A stretch of 64,000 bases of DNA from Bradyrhizobium sp. 138 (GCF_023074075.1 NZ_JADPKT010000063.1:62001-126000), one strand, 5' to 3'. Positions 18,152-27,761 are shown, counted from the first letter of the stretch. The notes: generated by a model not told the origin, from the sequence alone. Program-made: numbers and translations.

Positions 18152-18835
18152 GTGCCCATCGATCTCATCATCTTCGATTGCGACGGCGTGCTCGTGGACA
18201 GCGAGGTGATCTCCTGTCGCGCGCATGCGGATGTGCTGACGAGGCACGGTTATCCCATCACCTCGGAGCAGGTGTTCGAACGCTTTCTCGGCCGTTCGAC
18301 GCGGCAGGCCAATCTCGAGATCGAATCCGAGCTCGGCCGCAAGTTGCCCGAGGCCTATCACGGCGATCTGCAGGACGAGCTGTTCCGCGCGTTCGAGGCC
18401 GACCTCGAAGCGATCCGCGGCATCCATGACGTGCTCGATGTGGTGCCTCAACGCGTCTGCGTCGCCTCGAGCGGCTCGCATCAGCGCATGCGCGTCAGCC
18501 TGGGGAGCACGGGGCTCTATGAGCGCCTCGCGCCAAATATCTTCTCGGCTTCGCAGGTGACCAACGGCAAGCCGGCGCCGGACCTGTTCCTGTTCGCGGC
18601 GAAGGAAATGGGCGTGCCGGCCCAGCGCTGCGTCGTGATCGAGGACAGCCTGGCCGGGATTGTCGGCGCGCGGGCGGCGGGAATGACCGTATTCGGCTTT
18701 TACGGGGGCAGCCATTGCCGCGACGGCTATGCCGAGACGCTACGCGAGGCCGGCGCGGATCTGCTCTTTGCCGACATGCATCAGCTGCCGGAGCTGGTCC
18801 GGCGGAACGTTGGCATGGCCGCTCTTCGGTCGTGA
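18152..18835 (+). CDS. HAD superfamily hydrolase, beta-phosphoglucomutase/phosphatase-like
   Basis: The protein has 227 residues. FDCDGVLVDSE at the N-terminus holds the nucleophile Asp and the acid Asp, CVASSGSHQRM is motif II, GKPAPDLFLFAAKEMG is motif III with its Lys, and VVIEDSLAGIVGARAAGM is motif IV. The class I cap lies between residues 17 and 90. The likely substrate is a small phosphorylated sugar or metabolite, not predictable from sequence. The start is GTG immediately after the fur stop, so the two are translationally coupled. Confidence 0.88.
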   Translation: MPIDLIIFDCDGVLVDSEVISCRAHADVLTRHGYPITSEQVFERFLGRSTRQANLEIESELGRKLPEAYHGDLQDELFRAFEADLEAIRGIHDVLDVVPQRVCVASSGSHQRMRVSLGSTGLYERLAPNIFSASQVTNGKPAPDLFLFAAKEMGVPAQRCVVIEDSLAGIVGARAAGMTVFGFYGGSHCRDGYAETLREAGADLLFADMHQLPELVRRNVGMAALRS

Positions 18836-18850
18836 CGGTGTATCGAGACG

Positions 18851-19255
18851 ATGGGCACACAACACGAAATCGATCTGATCGGCGCGAGCGATGACGAAAC
18901 GGCTGTCATCACCGAGCACGAAATTGAAAACGCGTGCAAGCTGACCTGCGCTTATCGCGGCAAGACAATCGAGGCCGAGGCGAGAGATTTTTTCGAAGCA
19001 CTATGCTTGATCCGGCGTCAGCTCGAGCCTGAGGGACTTATCCCTTTCTGCTACGGAGCGAGCCTCAATGTTTATCCGTCGGGAATGGCGAGAGACATGG
19101 GGGCGGGTCTGAAGGCGTATCGGCTGACGAAGGGTGCCCATACGCGCATGACCGACCTCGTCGAAATTTTTGACGCCGGGCCTGATGTGATCCCTGCCTC
19201 AGTTGACGTGCAGGAAGAGTTTTGGCGGGAATGGCTCGCAACCCCTCGGACGTAG
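18851..19255 (+). CDS. Conserved hypothetical protein
   Basis: I do not recognise this 134-residue protein. It is acidic and soluble, without a signal peptide. FEALCLIRRQLEPEGLIPFCYGASLNVYPSGMARDMGAGLKAYRL and an ending EEFWREWL are the parts that look conserved, and I have an impression of similar single-domain proteins scattered across bacteria, some perhaps immunity-like. Its base composition is lower in GC than its neighbours, which suggests it was acquired. It lies 15 bases after the HAD gene and is followed by 160 bases with no gene. Confidence 0.7.
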   Translation: MGTQHEIDLIGASDDETAVITEHEIENACKLTCAYRGKTIEAEARDFFEALCLIRRQLEPEGLIPFCYGASLNVYPSGMARDMGAGLKAYRLTKGAHTRMTDLVEIFDAGPDVIPASVDVQEEFWREWLATPRT

Positions 19256-19419
19256 GGCTGACTCCACGCAAAGGGGCCCATTCCGGTGGTTTTGGGGCTG
19301 ATTCCGGCTTTGCTCCCTCTGAGGTACTCCGGAATGACGACCGAAGGGGCTGCCATCGCTGGATTTTCGCGCCTCCAGCCTATATCTGAGGGCCGTCCTC
19401 CACCTCCATTTCGGGTTCC

Positions 19420-20814
19420 ATGACGCCGCCGCGCAAGCTGCACATCAAATCATATGGCTGCCAGATGAACGTCTACGATGCCCAGCGCATGGTGGATACG
19501 CTGGCTCCGGAAGGATTCGTGGAGACGGCGAGTGCCGAGGAGGCCGACCTCGTCATCCTCAACACCTGCCACATCCGCGAGAAAGCTTCGGAAAAGGTCT
19601 ATTCCGAACTCGGCCGCCTGCGCGTCGCCAAGGACGAGGCCGCGCGCGATGGTCGCACCATGCAGATCGCCGTTGCGGGCTGCGTGGCGCAGGCCGAAGG
19701 CGAGGAAATCGTGCGCCGCGCGCCTGTCGTGGACGTCGTGGTGGGACCGCAGAGCTATCATCATCTGCCGGAGCTGTTGAAGCGCGCCGGCAACGAAGGC
19801 CGCGCCATCGAGACCGAGTTTCCGGCCGAGGACAAGTTCGGCTTCCTGGCCCAGCCCAAGCCCGCAGCGATCCGCGCGCGCGGTATTTCCGCTTTCGTCA
19901 CGGTGCAGGAAGGCTGCGACAAGTTCTGCACCTTCTGCGTCGTGCCCTACACGCGCGGCTCGGAAGTCTCGCGCCCGGTCGCCAAGATCGTCGATGACGT
20001 GAAGCGGCTCGCCGACAACGGCGTGCGCGAACTGACGCTGATCGGGCAGAACGTCAACGCCTATCATGGCGAGGGGCCGGACGGAAAAACCTGGCCGCTC
20101 GGCCGGCTGCTCGAGCATCTGGCCAAAATTCCCGGGATCGCGCGACTGCGCTATTCGACCAGCCATCCGCGCGACGTCGATGACAGCCTGATTGCCGCCC
20201 ATCGCGATCTCGGTGCCCTGATGCCGTTCGTGCACCTGCCGGTGCAGTCGGGTTCGGACCGGATTCTGGCGGCCATGAACCGGAAACATACCGCCGATGA
20301 TTACCGGCGGGTCATCGACCGTTTCCGTACCGCGCGCCAAGACATTGCTTTTTCATCAGATTTTATCGTCGGCTTCCCCGGCGAAAGCGAGCAAGATTTT
20401 CTCGCCACCCTCGCGCTTGTCACGCAAATCGGCTACGCTGCGGCTTATTCGTTCAAATACTCCGCCCGGCCGGGAACGCCGGCCGCGGATATGCAGGAGA
20501 CGGTGTCCCCCGCCGAGATGGACCAGCGATTGGAGCGGCTCCAGGAACTGATCGACAGCCAGCAATCGGCCTTCAACAAGGCTGCGATTGGCTCAACGGT
20601 CGACGTGCTGTTTGAACGTCCGGCGCGCAAGGACGGCCAGATCGTCGGCCGCACCGCATTCCTCCAGCCCGCCCACGTGATGGCCTCGCCCGATATCATC
20701 GGACACATCCTGCCTGTCAGGATCGACAGCCTCGAACGCTACAGCTTTCTCGGCGAGCTCGCCACACCGCGCACCGCGCGCGAGCCCGCTTTATCGCAAG
20801 CCAGTGGAGCCTGA
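19420..20814 (+). CDS. miaB: tRNA-2-methylthio-N6-dimethylallyladenosine synthase
   Basis: MiaB adds the methylthio group to i6A37 of tRNA. The protein has 464 residues. The N-terminal domain binds the auxiliary cluster (SYGCQMNVYDA, NTCHIREKA, AGCVAQ). The radical SAM motif is CDKFCTFC in VTVQEGCDKFCTFCVVPYTRG, and a TRAM domain closes the protein (GSTVDVLFERPARKDGQIVGRT). It begins the operon miaB-phoH-ybeY-corC-lnt; its end overlaps the probable GTG start of phoH. Confidence 0.96.
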   Translation: MTPPRKLHIKSYGCQMNVYDAQRMVDTLAPEGFVETASAEEADLVILNTCHIREKASEKVYSELGRLRVAKDEAARDGRTMQIAVAGCVAQAEGEEIVRRAPVVDVVVGPQSYHHLPELLKRAGNEGRAIETEFPAEDKFGFLAQPKPAAIRARGISAFVTVQEGCDKFCTFCVVPYTRGSEVSRPVAKIVDDVKRLADNGVRELTLIGQNVNAYHGEGPDGKTWPLGRLLEHLAKIPGIARLRYSTSHPRDVDDSLIAAHRDLGALMPFVHLPVQSGSDRILAAMNRKHTADDYRRVIDRFRTARQDIAFSSDFIVGFPGESEQDFLATLALVTQIGYAAAYSFKYSARPGTPAADMQETVSPAEMDQRLERLQELIDSQQSAFNKAAIGSTVDVLFERPARKDGQIVGRTAFLQPAHVMASPDIIGHILPVRIDSLERYSFLGELATPRTAREPALSQASGA

Positions 20815-21874
20815 ACCCTTGCCAAAAAGCGCATCGGATTCGTCTTCTATCGCTCCCAGCCGCAAATTTGACCGCGACATGCAAGTTCCGCCCGAGACCC
20901 AGGTCGTCATCGATTTCGACGACAACCGTGCCGCATCCGCGCTGGTTGGCCCCTACGGCCAGCATCTGGCGCAGATCGAGCGGCGGCTTGGCGTCGTCGT
21001 CGATTCCAAGGGCAACCACATCACGATCGGCGGCACGCGCGACGGCTGCGACGCCGCGCGCCGCGTGCTGGAGATGCTCTACGCACAGGCGGTGAAGGGG
21101 CACGACCTCGACCAGGGCGAGGTCGAAGGCGCGATCCGTGCCGTGATCGCGCAAGGGTCCCTATTCGAGTTCGACGCCAAAACGGCCAAATCGGCCTTCG
21201 ACAGCATCAATCTGCGCAAGCGACCGGTGCGGGCACGCACCGCCGCGCAGGACTCCTATATCCGCGCGCTGAAGCGCCACGAGCTGGTGTTCGGCATCGG
21301 CCCGGCCGGAACCGGCAAGACCTGGCTCGCGGTTGCGCATGCCGCGCAGCTGTTCGAGCGCAAGGAGGTCGACAAGATCATCCTGTCGCGTCCGGCGGTG
21401 GAAGCCGGCGAGCGGCTCGGCTTTTTGCCCGGCGATCTCCGCGAGAAGGTCGACCCTTATCTTCGTCCGATCTACGACGCGCTCTACGACCTCATGGATG
21501 CGCGCATCGTCGAGCGTGCGCTGCAGACCGGCGAGATCGAGATCGCGCCGCTCGCCTTCATGCGCGGCCGCACCCTCACCAACGCGGCCATCATCCTGGA
21601 CGAGGCGCAGAACACCACGTCGATGCAGATGAAGATGTTCCTGACGCGCCTCGGCGAGAACAGCCGCATGATCGTGACCGGCGACCCCTCGCAGATCGAC
21701 TTGCCGAACGGCCAGACCTCGGGCCTGGCCGAAGCGACCCGTCTGCTGGGCGGCGTCGAGGGCATCGCCCAAGTTCATTTCAAAGCCGAGGACGTGATCC
21801 GCCACGAACTCGTGGCGCGGATCGTCGCCGCCTACGAAGGTTCGCCGCAGCGGCCGGCCGCCGGCCAATCCTGA
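20804..21874 (+). CDS. ybeZ: PhoH family ATPase (YbeZ)
   Basis: The protein has 356 residues. A KH-like N-terminal RNA-binding part is followed by the P-loop FGIGPAGTGKTWLAVAHAAQ and the Walker B stretch AIILDEAQNTTSMQMKMFLTRLG. YbeZ works with YbeY in rRNA and RNA metabolism, and the gene order here agrees. A GTG start overlapping the end of miaB gives the length stated; a TTG just after the miaB stop is also possible. Confidence 0.92.
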   Translation: MEPEPLPKSASDSSSIAPSRKFDRDMQVPPETQVVIDFDDNRAASALVGPYGQHLAQIERRLGVVVDSKGNHITIGGTRDGCDAARRVLEMLYAQAVKGHDLDQGEVEGAIRAVIAQGSLFEFDAKTAKSAFDSINLRKRPVRARTAAQDSYIRALKRHELVFGIGPAGTGKTWLAVAHAAQLFERKEVDKIILSRPAVEAGERLGFLPGDLREKVDPYLRPIYDALYDLMDARIVERALQTGEIEIAPLAFMRGRTLTNAAIILDEAQNTTSMQMKMFLTRLGENSRMIVTGDPSQIDLPNGQTSGLAEATRLLGGVEGIAQVHFKAEDVIRHELVARIVAAYEGSPQRPAAGQS

Positions 21875-21935
21875 CGAGGCAACAGCCGGACTCAGAGGGC
21901 GCGGACAGGGCGCCTCACCGTTCCGAACAAAGACA

Positions 21936-22445
21936 ATGTCACATCAGAACCTTCCCATCACCGAGGTCCTCGTCGTCGCCGATTGCTGGCAGCGCGAGCC
22001 CGATTCCGAAGCCGTGATCCAGCGCGCGGTTGCGGCCGCCGCCGAGAGCGTCGATGAAGACGTGGCCGACGCGGAAGTAGCCGTGATGCTGACCGATGAT
22101 GCCGGCATCCGCACCCTCAACAGCAACTGGCGCGGCATCGACAAGCCGACCAACGTGCTGTCGTTTCCCGCACTCCAGCCCGAGGGCGAATGGAAGCCGG
22201 GTGATGCGCCGCGCATGCTCGGCGATATCGCGATCGCCTACGAGACCATGCGGCGCGAGGCCGACGAGGAACAAAAACCGTTCGACCACCATTTGAGCCA
22301 TCTCGCCGTGCACGGCTTCCTGCACCTGATTGGCTACGACCACGAGAACGAGAGCGACGCCGAGGAGATGGAAGCGCTGGAGACGCAGATCCTGGCTCAC
22401 CTTGGAATTCCCGATCCCTATGCAGATCGCGCAGGGACGCACTGA
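21936..22445 (+). CDS. ybeY: Endoribonuclease YbeY, rRNA maturation factor
   Basis: The protein has 169 residues. The metal site H3xH5xH is in HLAVHGFLHLIGYDHENESDAEEM. NWRGIDKPTNVLSFP is the second conserved segment. YbeY takes part in 16S rRNA 3' processing and 70S quality control. It stands between phoH and corC as in most alphaproteobacteria. Confidence 0.96.
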   Translation: MSHQNLPITEVLVVADCWQREPDSEAVIQRAVAAAAESVDEDVADAEVAVMLTDDAGIRTLNSNWRGIDKPTNVLSFPALQPEGEWKPGDAPRMLGDIAIAYETMRREADEEQKPFDHHLSHLAVHGFLHLIGYDHENESDAEEMEALETQILAHLGIPDPYADRAGTH

Positions 22446-22446
22446 G

Positions 22447-23565
22447 ATGCCGGATTCCGACCCAATTCAGGACAACCCGCGCAACACCGCCAATCTGCCG
22501 GCGGTGGTGACCCAAGGCGAGGTGATGCGCCCGACCGCGGAAGGATGGCTGCTGCGCGCCATCCGGACGCTGTTCGGCTGGAAGGCGGGATCGGTTCGCG
22601 ACGACCTCCAGGTCGTGCTCGATGCGACGACGCCTGGCGACTCCGGCTTCTCCGCGGTCGAGCGCACGATGCTGCGCAACATCCTCGGACTGCATGAGCG
22701 CCGCATCGCCGACGTCATGGTGCATCGCGCCGACATCATCGCGGTGAAGCGCGACATCCCGCTCGGCGAGTTGATGGACCGCTTCGAAAGCGCCGGCCAT
22801 TCGCGGCTCGTGGTCTATAACGAGACGCTCGACGATCCCGTCGGCATCGTCCACATCCGCGACCTGCTCGCCTTCATGACCGCGCGCGCCCGCGTGCCGG
22901 AAGCCACCAAGACCAAGCGCAAGAAGCCGCTGCCGGCTGGGCTCGACCTCCGCGCCGTCGATCTCGCGCTGCCGCTCGAGGATGCGCGCATCATCCGCAA
23001 GCTGCTCTACGTGCCGCCGTCGATGCGGGCGATCGACCTGCTCGCGCAGATGCAGGCCACGCGCATTCATCTGGCGCTGGTGGTCGACGAATATGGCGGC
23101 AGCGACGGACTGGTTTCGCTCGAGGACATCGTCGAGCAAATCGTCGGCGAGATCGACGACGAGCACGACAGCGACGAGCCGCCTTCGATCGTGCGCCTGC
23201 CCGACAACGCCTTCATCGCCGACGCCCGCGCCAGCCTCGACGACGTCCGCTCGGTGATCGGCGAGGATTTCGTCACCGGCGAAGCCGGCGAGGAGGTGGA
23301 GACGCTGGGCGGCTATCTCGTCAGCTTCGTCGGGCGTCTGCCGGTGCGCGGCGAGTTGATCTCCGGACCCGGCAATTACGAGGTCGAGGTGCTCGATGCC
23401 GATCCGCGCCGCGTCAAGCGGCTGCGCATCTCGACGCGGAAAGAGCGTCCCAGCCCGCGCACCCAGCGCGAGAGAAGCCGCCGCGAGGCCACGCCGGACA
23501 GTGGTCAATCGCCGGCCAATGACACACCCACCCCGCCGCCAAGCGACGGGGCCGGCCAACAGTGA
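22447..23565 (+). CDS. corC: CorC/HlyC family protein with CBS domains
   Basis: The protein has 372 residues. After a short N-terminal stretch with no membrane segments come two CBS motifs (RIADVMVHRADIIAVKRD and LARLVVYNETLDDPVGIVHIRDLL-like sequence) and a C-terminal CorC/HlyC domain (YLVSFVGRLPVRGELI). It is linked to magnesium/cobalt efflux or membrane repair. The ATG one base after the ybeY stop was chosen over the in-frame overlap. The last 45 residues are a charged, Pro-rich tail. The stop overlaps the GTG of lnt. Confidence 0.9.
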   Translation: MPDSDPIQDNPRNTANLPAVVTQGEVMRPTAEGWLLRAIRTLFGWKAGSVRDDLQVVLDATTPGDSGFSAVERTMLRNILGLHERRIADVMVHRADIIAVKRDIPLGELMDRFESAGHSRLVVYNETLDDPVGIVHIRDLLAFMTARARVPEATKTKRKKPLPAGLDLRAVDLALPLEDARIIRKLLYVPPSMRAIDLLAQMQATRIHLALVVDEYGGSDGLVSLEDIVEQIVGEIDDEHDSDEPPSIVRLPDNAFIADARASLDDVRSVIGEDFVTGEAGEEVETLGGYLVSFVGRLPVRGELISGPGNYEVEVLDADPRRVKRLRISTRKERPSPRTQRERSRREATPDSGQSPANDTPTPPPSDGAGQQ

Positions 23566-25175
23566 GCCCGTTCCAGCGAGTTCGGCAGATCGCGCTTGCC
23601 GTCATCCTCACCTGGGGATGGAAGCGCGCGGTCATCGCCATGGGGTGCGGAGCACTGTCGGTGCTGGCACTGGCGCCGTTCAACATCTTCCCGGTGCTGT
23701 TCATCACCTTCCCGGTGCTGGTCTGGCTGATCGACGGCACTGGGGCCGGACGATACGGCGGCGTCCCGGCCGCGGCACTGACCGGCTACTGGTTCGGGCT
23801 CGGCTATTTCGTGCCCGGGCTCTACTGGATCGGCTACGCCTTCTTCGTCGAAGCCGATGTGTTCGCCTGGCTGACGCCGTTCGCCGTGCTCGGCCTGCCG
23901 GCCTATCTGTCCATCTTCACGGCCATTGGCTTTGCGCTGGCACGCCTGCTCTGGACCAAAAACGCCACGCGCGTGCTTGCGCTCGCAGCAAGCCTCACAT
24001 TGAGCGAATGGCTGCGCGGTCACGCACTGACAGGCTTTCCCTGGAACACGTTCGGCTATGCGCTATCCGAGCCGCTGCCGCTGGCGCAGACGGCGTCGTT
24101 GATCGGCCTGTGGGGCATGACCTTCCTGACGGTTGCGATCTTCGCGAGCCCCGCGATCCTGATCGACCGCACGCCTGATCGTCGCTTGCCGTGGCGCGTA
24201 CCGGCGGCGGCGATTGCGCTCTTGATAGTCATGAGCATCTTCGGCGCGATCCGCCTGTCGCTGCATCCGACCACGATGGTCGCAGGCGCCAAGCTGCGCC
24301 TGATGCAGCCGAACCTCCAGCAGGACGCAAAATTCAACTACGCCGCCAAGGCGGAGGTGATGAAAAAATACCTGGCGCTGTCGGACCGCGCCTCCGGCCC
24401 GCAATCGACCGGCGTGCGCGACGCCACCATCCTGATCTGGCCGGAATCCGCCTTTCCGTTCTTCCTGACCCGCGAAGCCGACGCGATGGCTCAGATTGCC
24501 GACCTTCTGCCGAAGGGCACGGTGCTGATCACGGGTTCGGTCCGCGCACCCGACCTGCCGCGTGGCACGCCGATCACACGTGCCTATAATTCGATCTACG
24601 TGATCGATCACGACGGCAGCGTGCTTGCGGTGTACGACAAGCTGCACCTGGTACCGTTCGGAGAATTTCTCCCTTACCAGGCGCTGATGGAAAAGCTCGG
24701 CTTCGAGCAACTGACGCGTGTGCGCGGCGGCTTCATTGCCGGCACGGTGCGGCATGCGCTGCCGGTAGCCGGTGCACCGCCCGCACTGCCGCTGATCTGT
24801 TACGAAGCCATCTTTCCCGGCGAAGTGGCAGGACGCAACGAGCGTCCAGGCTGGATCGTGAACCTCACCAATGATGGCTGGTTCGGCATCTCGACCGGCC
24901 CCTATCAGCATCTGGAGCAGTCGCGGATGCGCGCGATCGAGCTCGGATTGCCGCTGGTTCGCTCGGCCAATACGGGCATCTCCGCGGTGATCGATCCGGT
25001 GGGCCGCACCGTCGCCAGCCTTGGCCTCGGAATCGAAGGCATTTTGGACGCAAACCTGCCCGCCGCGATCCCGCCGACCGTCTATGCGCGGGTGGGCGAT
25101 GCGCCCGCAGCCATGCTCGTCGCGCTGGCCGTGATTGTGGCCCTCCGCCGACGCGTTGCCAAACGGCAGCCCTGA
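23562..25175 (+). CDS. lnt: Apolipoprotein N-acyltransferase
   Basis: Lnt adds the third acyl chain to lipoproteins in the inner membrane. The protein has 537 residues: six or seven N-terminal transmembrane helices, then a periplasmic nitrilase domain. The catalytic triad is visible as Glu in ILIWPESAFPFF, Lys in YDKLHLVPFGEFLPY and Cys in LPLICYEAIFPG. The GTG start overlaps the corC stop by four bases. Confidence 0.95.
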   Translation: MSPFQRVRQIALAVILTWGWKRAVIAMGCGALSVLALAPFNIFPVLFITFPVLVWLIDGTGAGRYGGVPAAALTGYWFGLGYFVPGLYWIGYAFFVEADVFAWLTPFAVLGLPAYLSIFTAIGFALARLLWTKNATRVLALAASLTLSEWLRGHALTGFPWNTFGYALSEPLPLAQTASLIGLWGMTFLTVAIFASPAILIDRTPDRRLPWRVPAAAIALLIVMSIFGAIRLSLHPTTMVAGAKLRLMQPNLQQDAKFNYAAKAEVMKKYLALSDRASGPQSTGVRDATILIWPESAFPFFLTREADAMAQIADLLPKGTVLITGSVRAPDLPRGTPITRAYNSIYVIDHDGSVLAVYDKLHLVPFGEFLPYQALMEKLGFEQLTRVRGGFIAGTVRHALPVAGAPPALPLICYEAIFPGEVAGRNERPGWIVNLTNDGWFGISTGPYQHLEQSRMRAIELGLPLVRSANTGISAVIDPVGRTVASLGLGIEGILDANLPAAIPPTVYARVGDAPAAMLVALAVIVALRRRVAKRQP

Positions 25176-25210
25176 TCGCAGCTTCACCACCCGCGGCCGG
25201 AAGCTTTTGA

Positions 25211-25230
25211 CAACCGTAGTCCCACGGTTG
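25211..25230 (+). terminator. Hairpin downstream of lnt
   Basis: CAACCGT and ACGGTTG are perfect 7-base arms around AGTCCC, 35 bases after the lnt stop. There is no T-run. It may end the miaB-lnt operon transcript, or be an operator for the XRE gene downstream. Confidence 0.4.
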
Positions 25231-25395
25231 ACAGACTGCACGCGGGCTCCCCATTCTGCATCGGCTGCAAAAGACAGTGGTGCATTGCTAAATTTCTCCG
25301 CAATGTTTCCCAATAACAGGGTGTGATTTGATGTTGCTTGCACCTGAGGCACTCCGATTGATTGCGCTTAAGGTGGTGTTTGGAGGGCTGAGGAA

Positions 25396-25809
25396 ATGTC
25401 GAAAGCGCCCAACCCTGTTGACAAATATGTCGGCAGTCGCGTGCGTATGCGCCGCATCATGTTGGGCATGAGCCAGGAGAAGCTCGGTGAAGCTTTGGGC
25501 CTGACTTTCCAGCAGATCCAGAAATACGAGAAGGGCACCAACCGGGTCGGCGCCAGCCGAATCCAGCAGATCGCCGAGATTCTGCAGGTGCCGGTGTCGT
25601 TCCTGTTCGAAGGCGGTCCGAGCGGCGTGCCTGGTCCGGATGGCTTCGCCGAAGGCGCCTCGCCCTCCTATGTGTCGGACTTTCTCGCGACCTCCGAAGG
25701 ACTTGCCTTGACCAAGGCGTTCACGCGAATCACCGACTCCAAGATGCGCCGCTCGATTGTCGATCTCGTCGAGCAGATCGCGGCTCGCGAAGGGCCCGAC
25801 AAGCGCTGA
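25396..25809 (+). CDS. XRE-family transcriptional regulator
   Basis: The protein has 137 residues. The helix-turn-helix covers residues 12-66 (GSRVRMRRIMLGMSQEKLGEALGLTFQQIQKYEKGTNRVG then SRIQQIAEILQVPVSFLFEG). A flexible Gly/Pro linker and a short helical tail (SKMRRSIVDLVEQIAARE) follow. It belongs to the small one-domain regulators common in rhizobia and other alphaproteobacteria, similar to PhrR. It follows lnt by about 220 bases and probably has its own promoter. Confidence 0.9.
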   Translation: MSKAPNPVDKYVGSRVRMRRIMLGMSQEKLGEALGLTFQQIQKYEKGTNRVGASRIQQIAEILQVPVSFLFEGGPSGVPGPDGFAEGASPSYVSDFLATSEGLALTKAFTRITDSKMRRSIVDLVEQIAAREGPDKR

Positions 25810-25925
25810 GGCGCCCTCTCAATGGCGATTTGAGACCGCGTCAAATCTGGCCTATGTCGTCATTTATGGCCGCGCTTCCACGCGCGTCCACCTCGATGAT
25901 GTGATTCAAAGGCACAGATGCGTCC

Positions 25926-27053
25926 ATGGCCAGCTCCAATTGGTTCGATTCCCAAACTATTCTCGATGGCATCCGCCGCTGGGTGGAGATCGAGACGCCG
26001 ACGGAAGCGCCTGAACAGGTCAACAAGCTGATCTCTATGGTCGCGGACCAATACCACGATCTGCCCGTCACGCTCGAGCGCGTCGCCGGCGTCGGCGGCT
26101 GCGGCGATCATCTCATCGCGCGGTCGAATTGGGGCCAGGACCGGCCGGGCATCCTGGTGCTGAGCCACCTCGATACCGTTCATCCCCTCGGATTCATCGA
26201 GCGCCTGCCGTTCAAGGTCGAAGGCGACGTCGCGTTCGGTCCCGGCATCTACGACATGAAGGGCGGTGCCTACATCGCCTATCACGCCTTTCGCGCGCTG
26301 TGCGCGACGGCCGAACGCCCGCCGCTCGGCATCACGCATCTGTTCACCTCTGACGAGGAGATCGGCAGCCCCACCTCGCGCGCACTGATCGAGCAGGAAG
26401 GGCGCAAGGCCAAATATGTGCTGGTGACGGAGCCGGCGCGTGACGGTGGCAAGATCGTCACGGGACGCAAGGGCGTCGGACGCTTCCGCGTGCTCGTCAA
26501 GGGCGTGCCGGCGCATGCCGGCACCCGGCCCGAAGACGGCCGCAGCGCCGTCCGCGAGCTCGCCAACGTCATCCTGGCGCTGGAAGGGATGAACGACCTC
26601 GCGCGCGGCGTTACCGTCAATGTCGGTGTGGTGCGCGGCGGCACGCGCCCCAACGTCACGCCGGAAGAGGCCTATGCCGAAGTCGATCTGCGCGTGCTGA
26701 GCCTCAAGGACGCGGACGAGTTCGTCGGCAAGATTCTCGGCCTGACGTCGAAGACCGACGGCGTCACCGTCAAGGTCACGGGCGGGCTCAATCGGCCGCC
26801 TTACGAGAAGAGCAATGCAGGCGCTTCGCTGTACGAGCATGCGAAGTCGCTCGCGAGCGAGATCGGCTTTGAGCTGATCGACACCCACACCGGCGGCGGC
26901 TCGGACGGCAATTTCACCGCCGCGCACACCGCGACGCTCGACGGGCTCGGCGTCGACGGCAAAGGTGCGCACACCCATTATGAGCAGCTCTATATCTCGT
27001 CGCTCGCACCGCGCGCGCGGCTGCTCCATCGCCTGTATCAGACGCTGCGATGA
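25926..27053 (+). CDS. M20 family metallopeptidase, carboxypeptidase G2-like
   Basis: The protein has 375 residues. The di-zinc site residues are in LSHLDTVHPLG (His and Asp), GIYDMKGGAY (bridging Asp) and FTSDEEIGSPTSR (catalytic Glu and zinc Glu). HAGTRPEDGRSAVRELA is the dimerisation domain motif and GGGSDGNF the C-terminal His-loop region. Family members cleave C-terminal Glu from folates or deacylate amino acids. The stop overlaps the trmB start as ATGA, so the two are coupled. Confidence 0.9.
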   Translation: MASSNWFDSQTILDGIRRWVEIETPTEAPEQVNKLISMVADQYHDLPVTLERVAGVGGCGDHLIARSNWGQDRPGILVLSHLDTVHPLGFIERLPFKVEGDVAFGPGIYDMKGGAYIAYHAFRALCATAERPPLGITHLFTSDEEIGSPTSRALIEQEGRKAKYVLVTEPARDGGKIVTGRKGVGRFRVLVKGVPAHAGTRPEDGRSAVRELANVILALEGMNDLARGVTVNVGVVRGGTRPNVTPEEAYAEVDLRVLSLKDADEFVGKILGLTSKTDGVTVKVTGGLNRPPYEKSNAGASLYEHAKSLASEIGFELIDTHTGGGSDGNFTAAHTATLDGLGVDGKGAHTHYEQLYISSLAPRARLLHRLYQTLR

Positions 27054-27760
27054 GCGAGCGCAAATCAGACCCCGATCGCGAAGACAGCGAGCGCGCCTTC
27101 TTCGGGCGCCGCAAGGGCCACAAGCTCAGGCAGCACCAGGCCGAGCTGGTCGATCATCTGCTGCCGCATCTTGCGCTCGACATTGACGGTGAGACGCCGG
27201 CGGACGCCCGCGAGATCTTTGGCCCCGCGACCGAAGATGTCCGGCTCGAGATCGGTTTCGGCGGCGGCGAGCATCTCGCGGCCGAGGCCCAGAACTTCGC
27301 CACGACGGGCTTCATCGGCTGCGAGCCTTATGTCAACGGCATGGCAAAGATCCTCGCGCGGATCGAGGCCGCCAACATCGGCAACATCCGCCTGTTCGCG
27401 GGCGATGCCGCCGAACTGCTGGCCTGGCTGCCGAAGGCATCATTATCGCGGATCGACCTGATCCATCCCGATCCCTGGCCGAAGCGGCGGCACTGGAAAC
27501 GGCGCTTCGTCCAGGACAGGACCATCGCTGCGATGGCGCGCGTGCTGAAGCGAGACGGCGAATTCCGTTTCGTCTGCGACATCGACGATTACTGCGCCTG
27601 GACGCTGTCGCATCTTGCGCGTTCGCAGGATTTCGTCTGGCTTGCCGACCGCGCCGACGATTTCAGGCAGCCATGGGCTGGCTACACCATGACGCGCTAC
27701 GGCCGGAAAGCCGCGCGCGAAGGACGCAAGGCGACGTATTTGCGGTTCAGGCGATTGTAG
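27050..27760 (+). CDS. trmB: tRNA (guanine-N7)-methyltransferase
   Basis: TrmB makes m7G46 in tRNA. The protein has 236 residues with VRLEIGFGGGEHLAAEAQ as SAM motif I, GCEPYVNGMAKIL as motif II, and IDLIHPDPWPKRRHWKRRFVQ as the signature stretch. WAGYTMTRYGRKAAREGRKATYLRF at the end is also typical. It overlaps the M20 peptidase gene. Confidence 0.95.
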   Translation: MSERKSDPDREDSERAFFGRRKGHKLRQHQAELVDHLLPHLALDIDGETPADAREIFGPATEDVRLEIGFGGGEHLAAEAQNFATTGFIGCEPYVNGMAKILARIEAANIGNIRLFAGDAAELLAWLPKASLSRIDLIHPDPWPKRRHWKRRFVQDRTIAAMARVLKRDGEFRFVCDIDDYCAWTLSHLARSQDFVWLADRADDFRQPWAGYTMTRYGRKAAREGRKATYLRFRRL

Positions 27761-27761
27761 C

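Noticed and set aside
25176..25395. A SAM riboswitch before the XRE gene
   Set aside because: I looked because metK is expected near here, but saw no SAM-II-like pseudoknot, and the downstream gene is a regulator.
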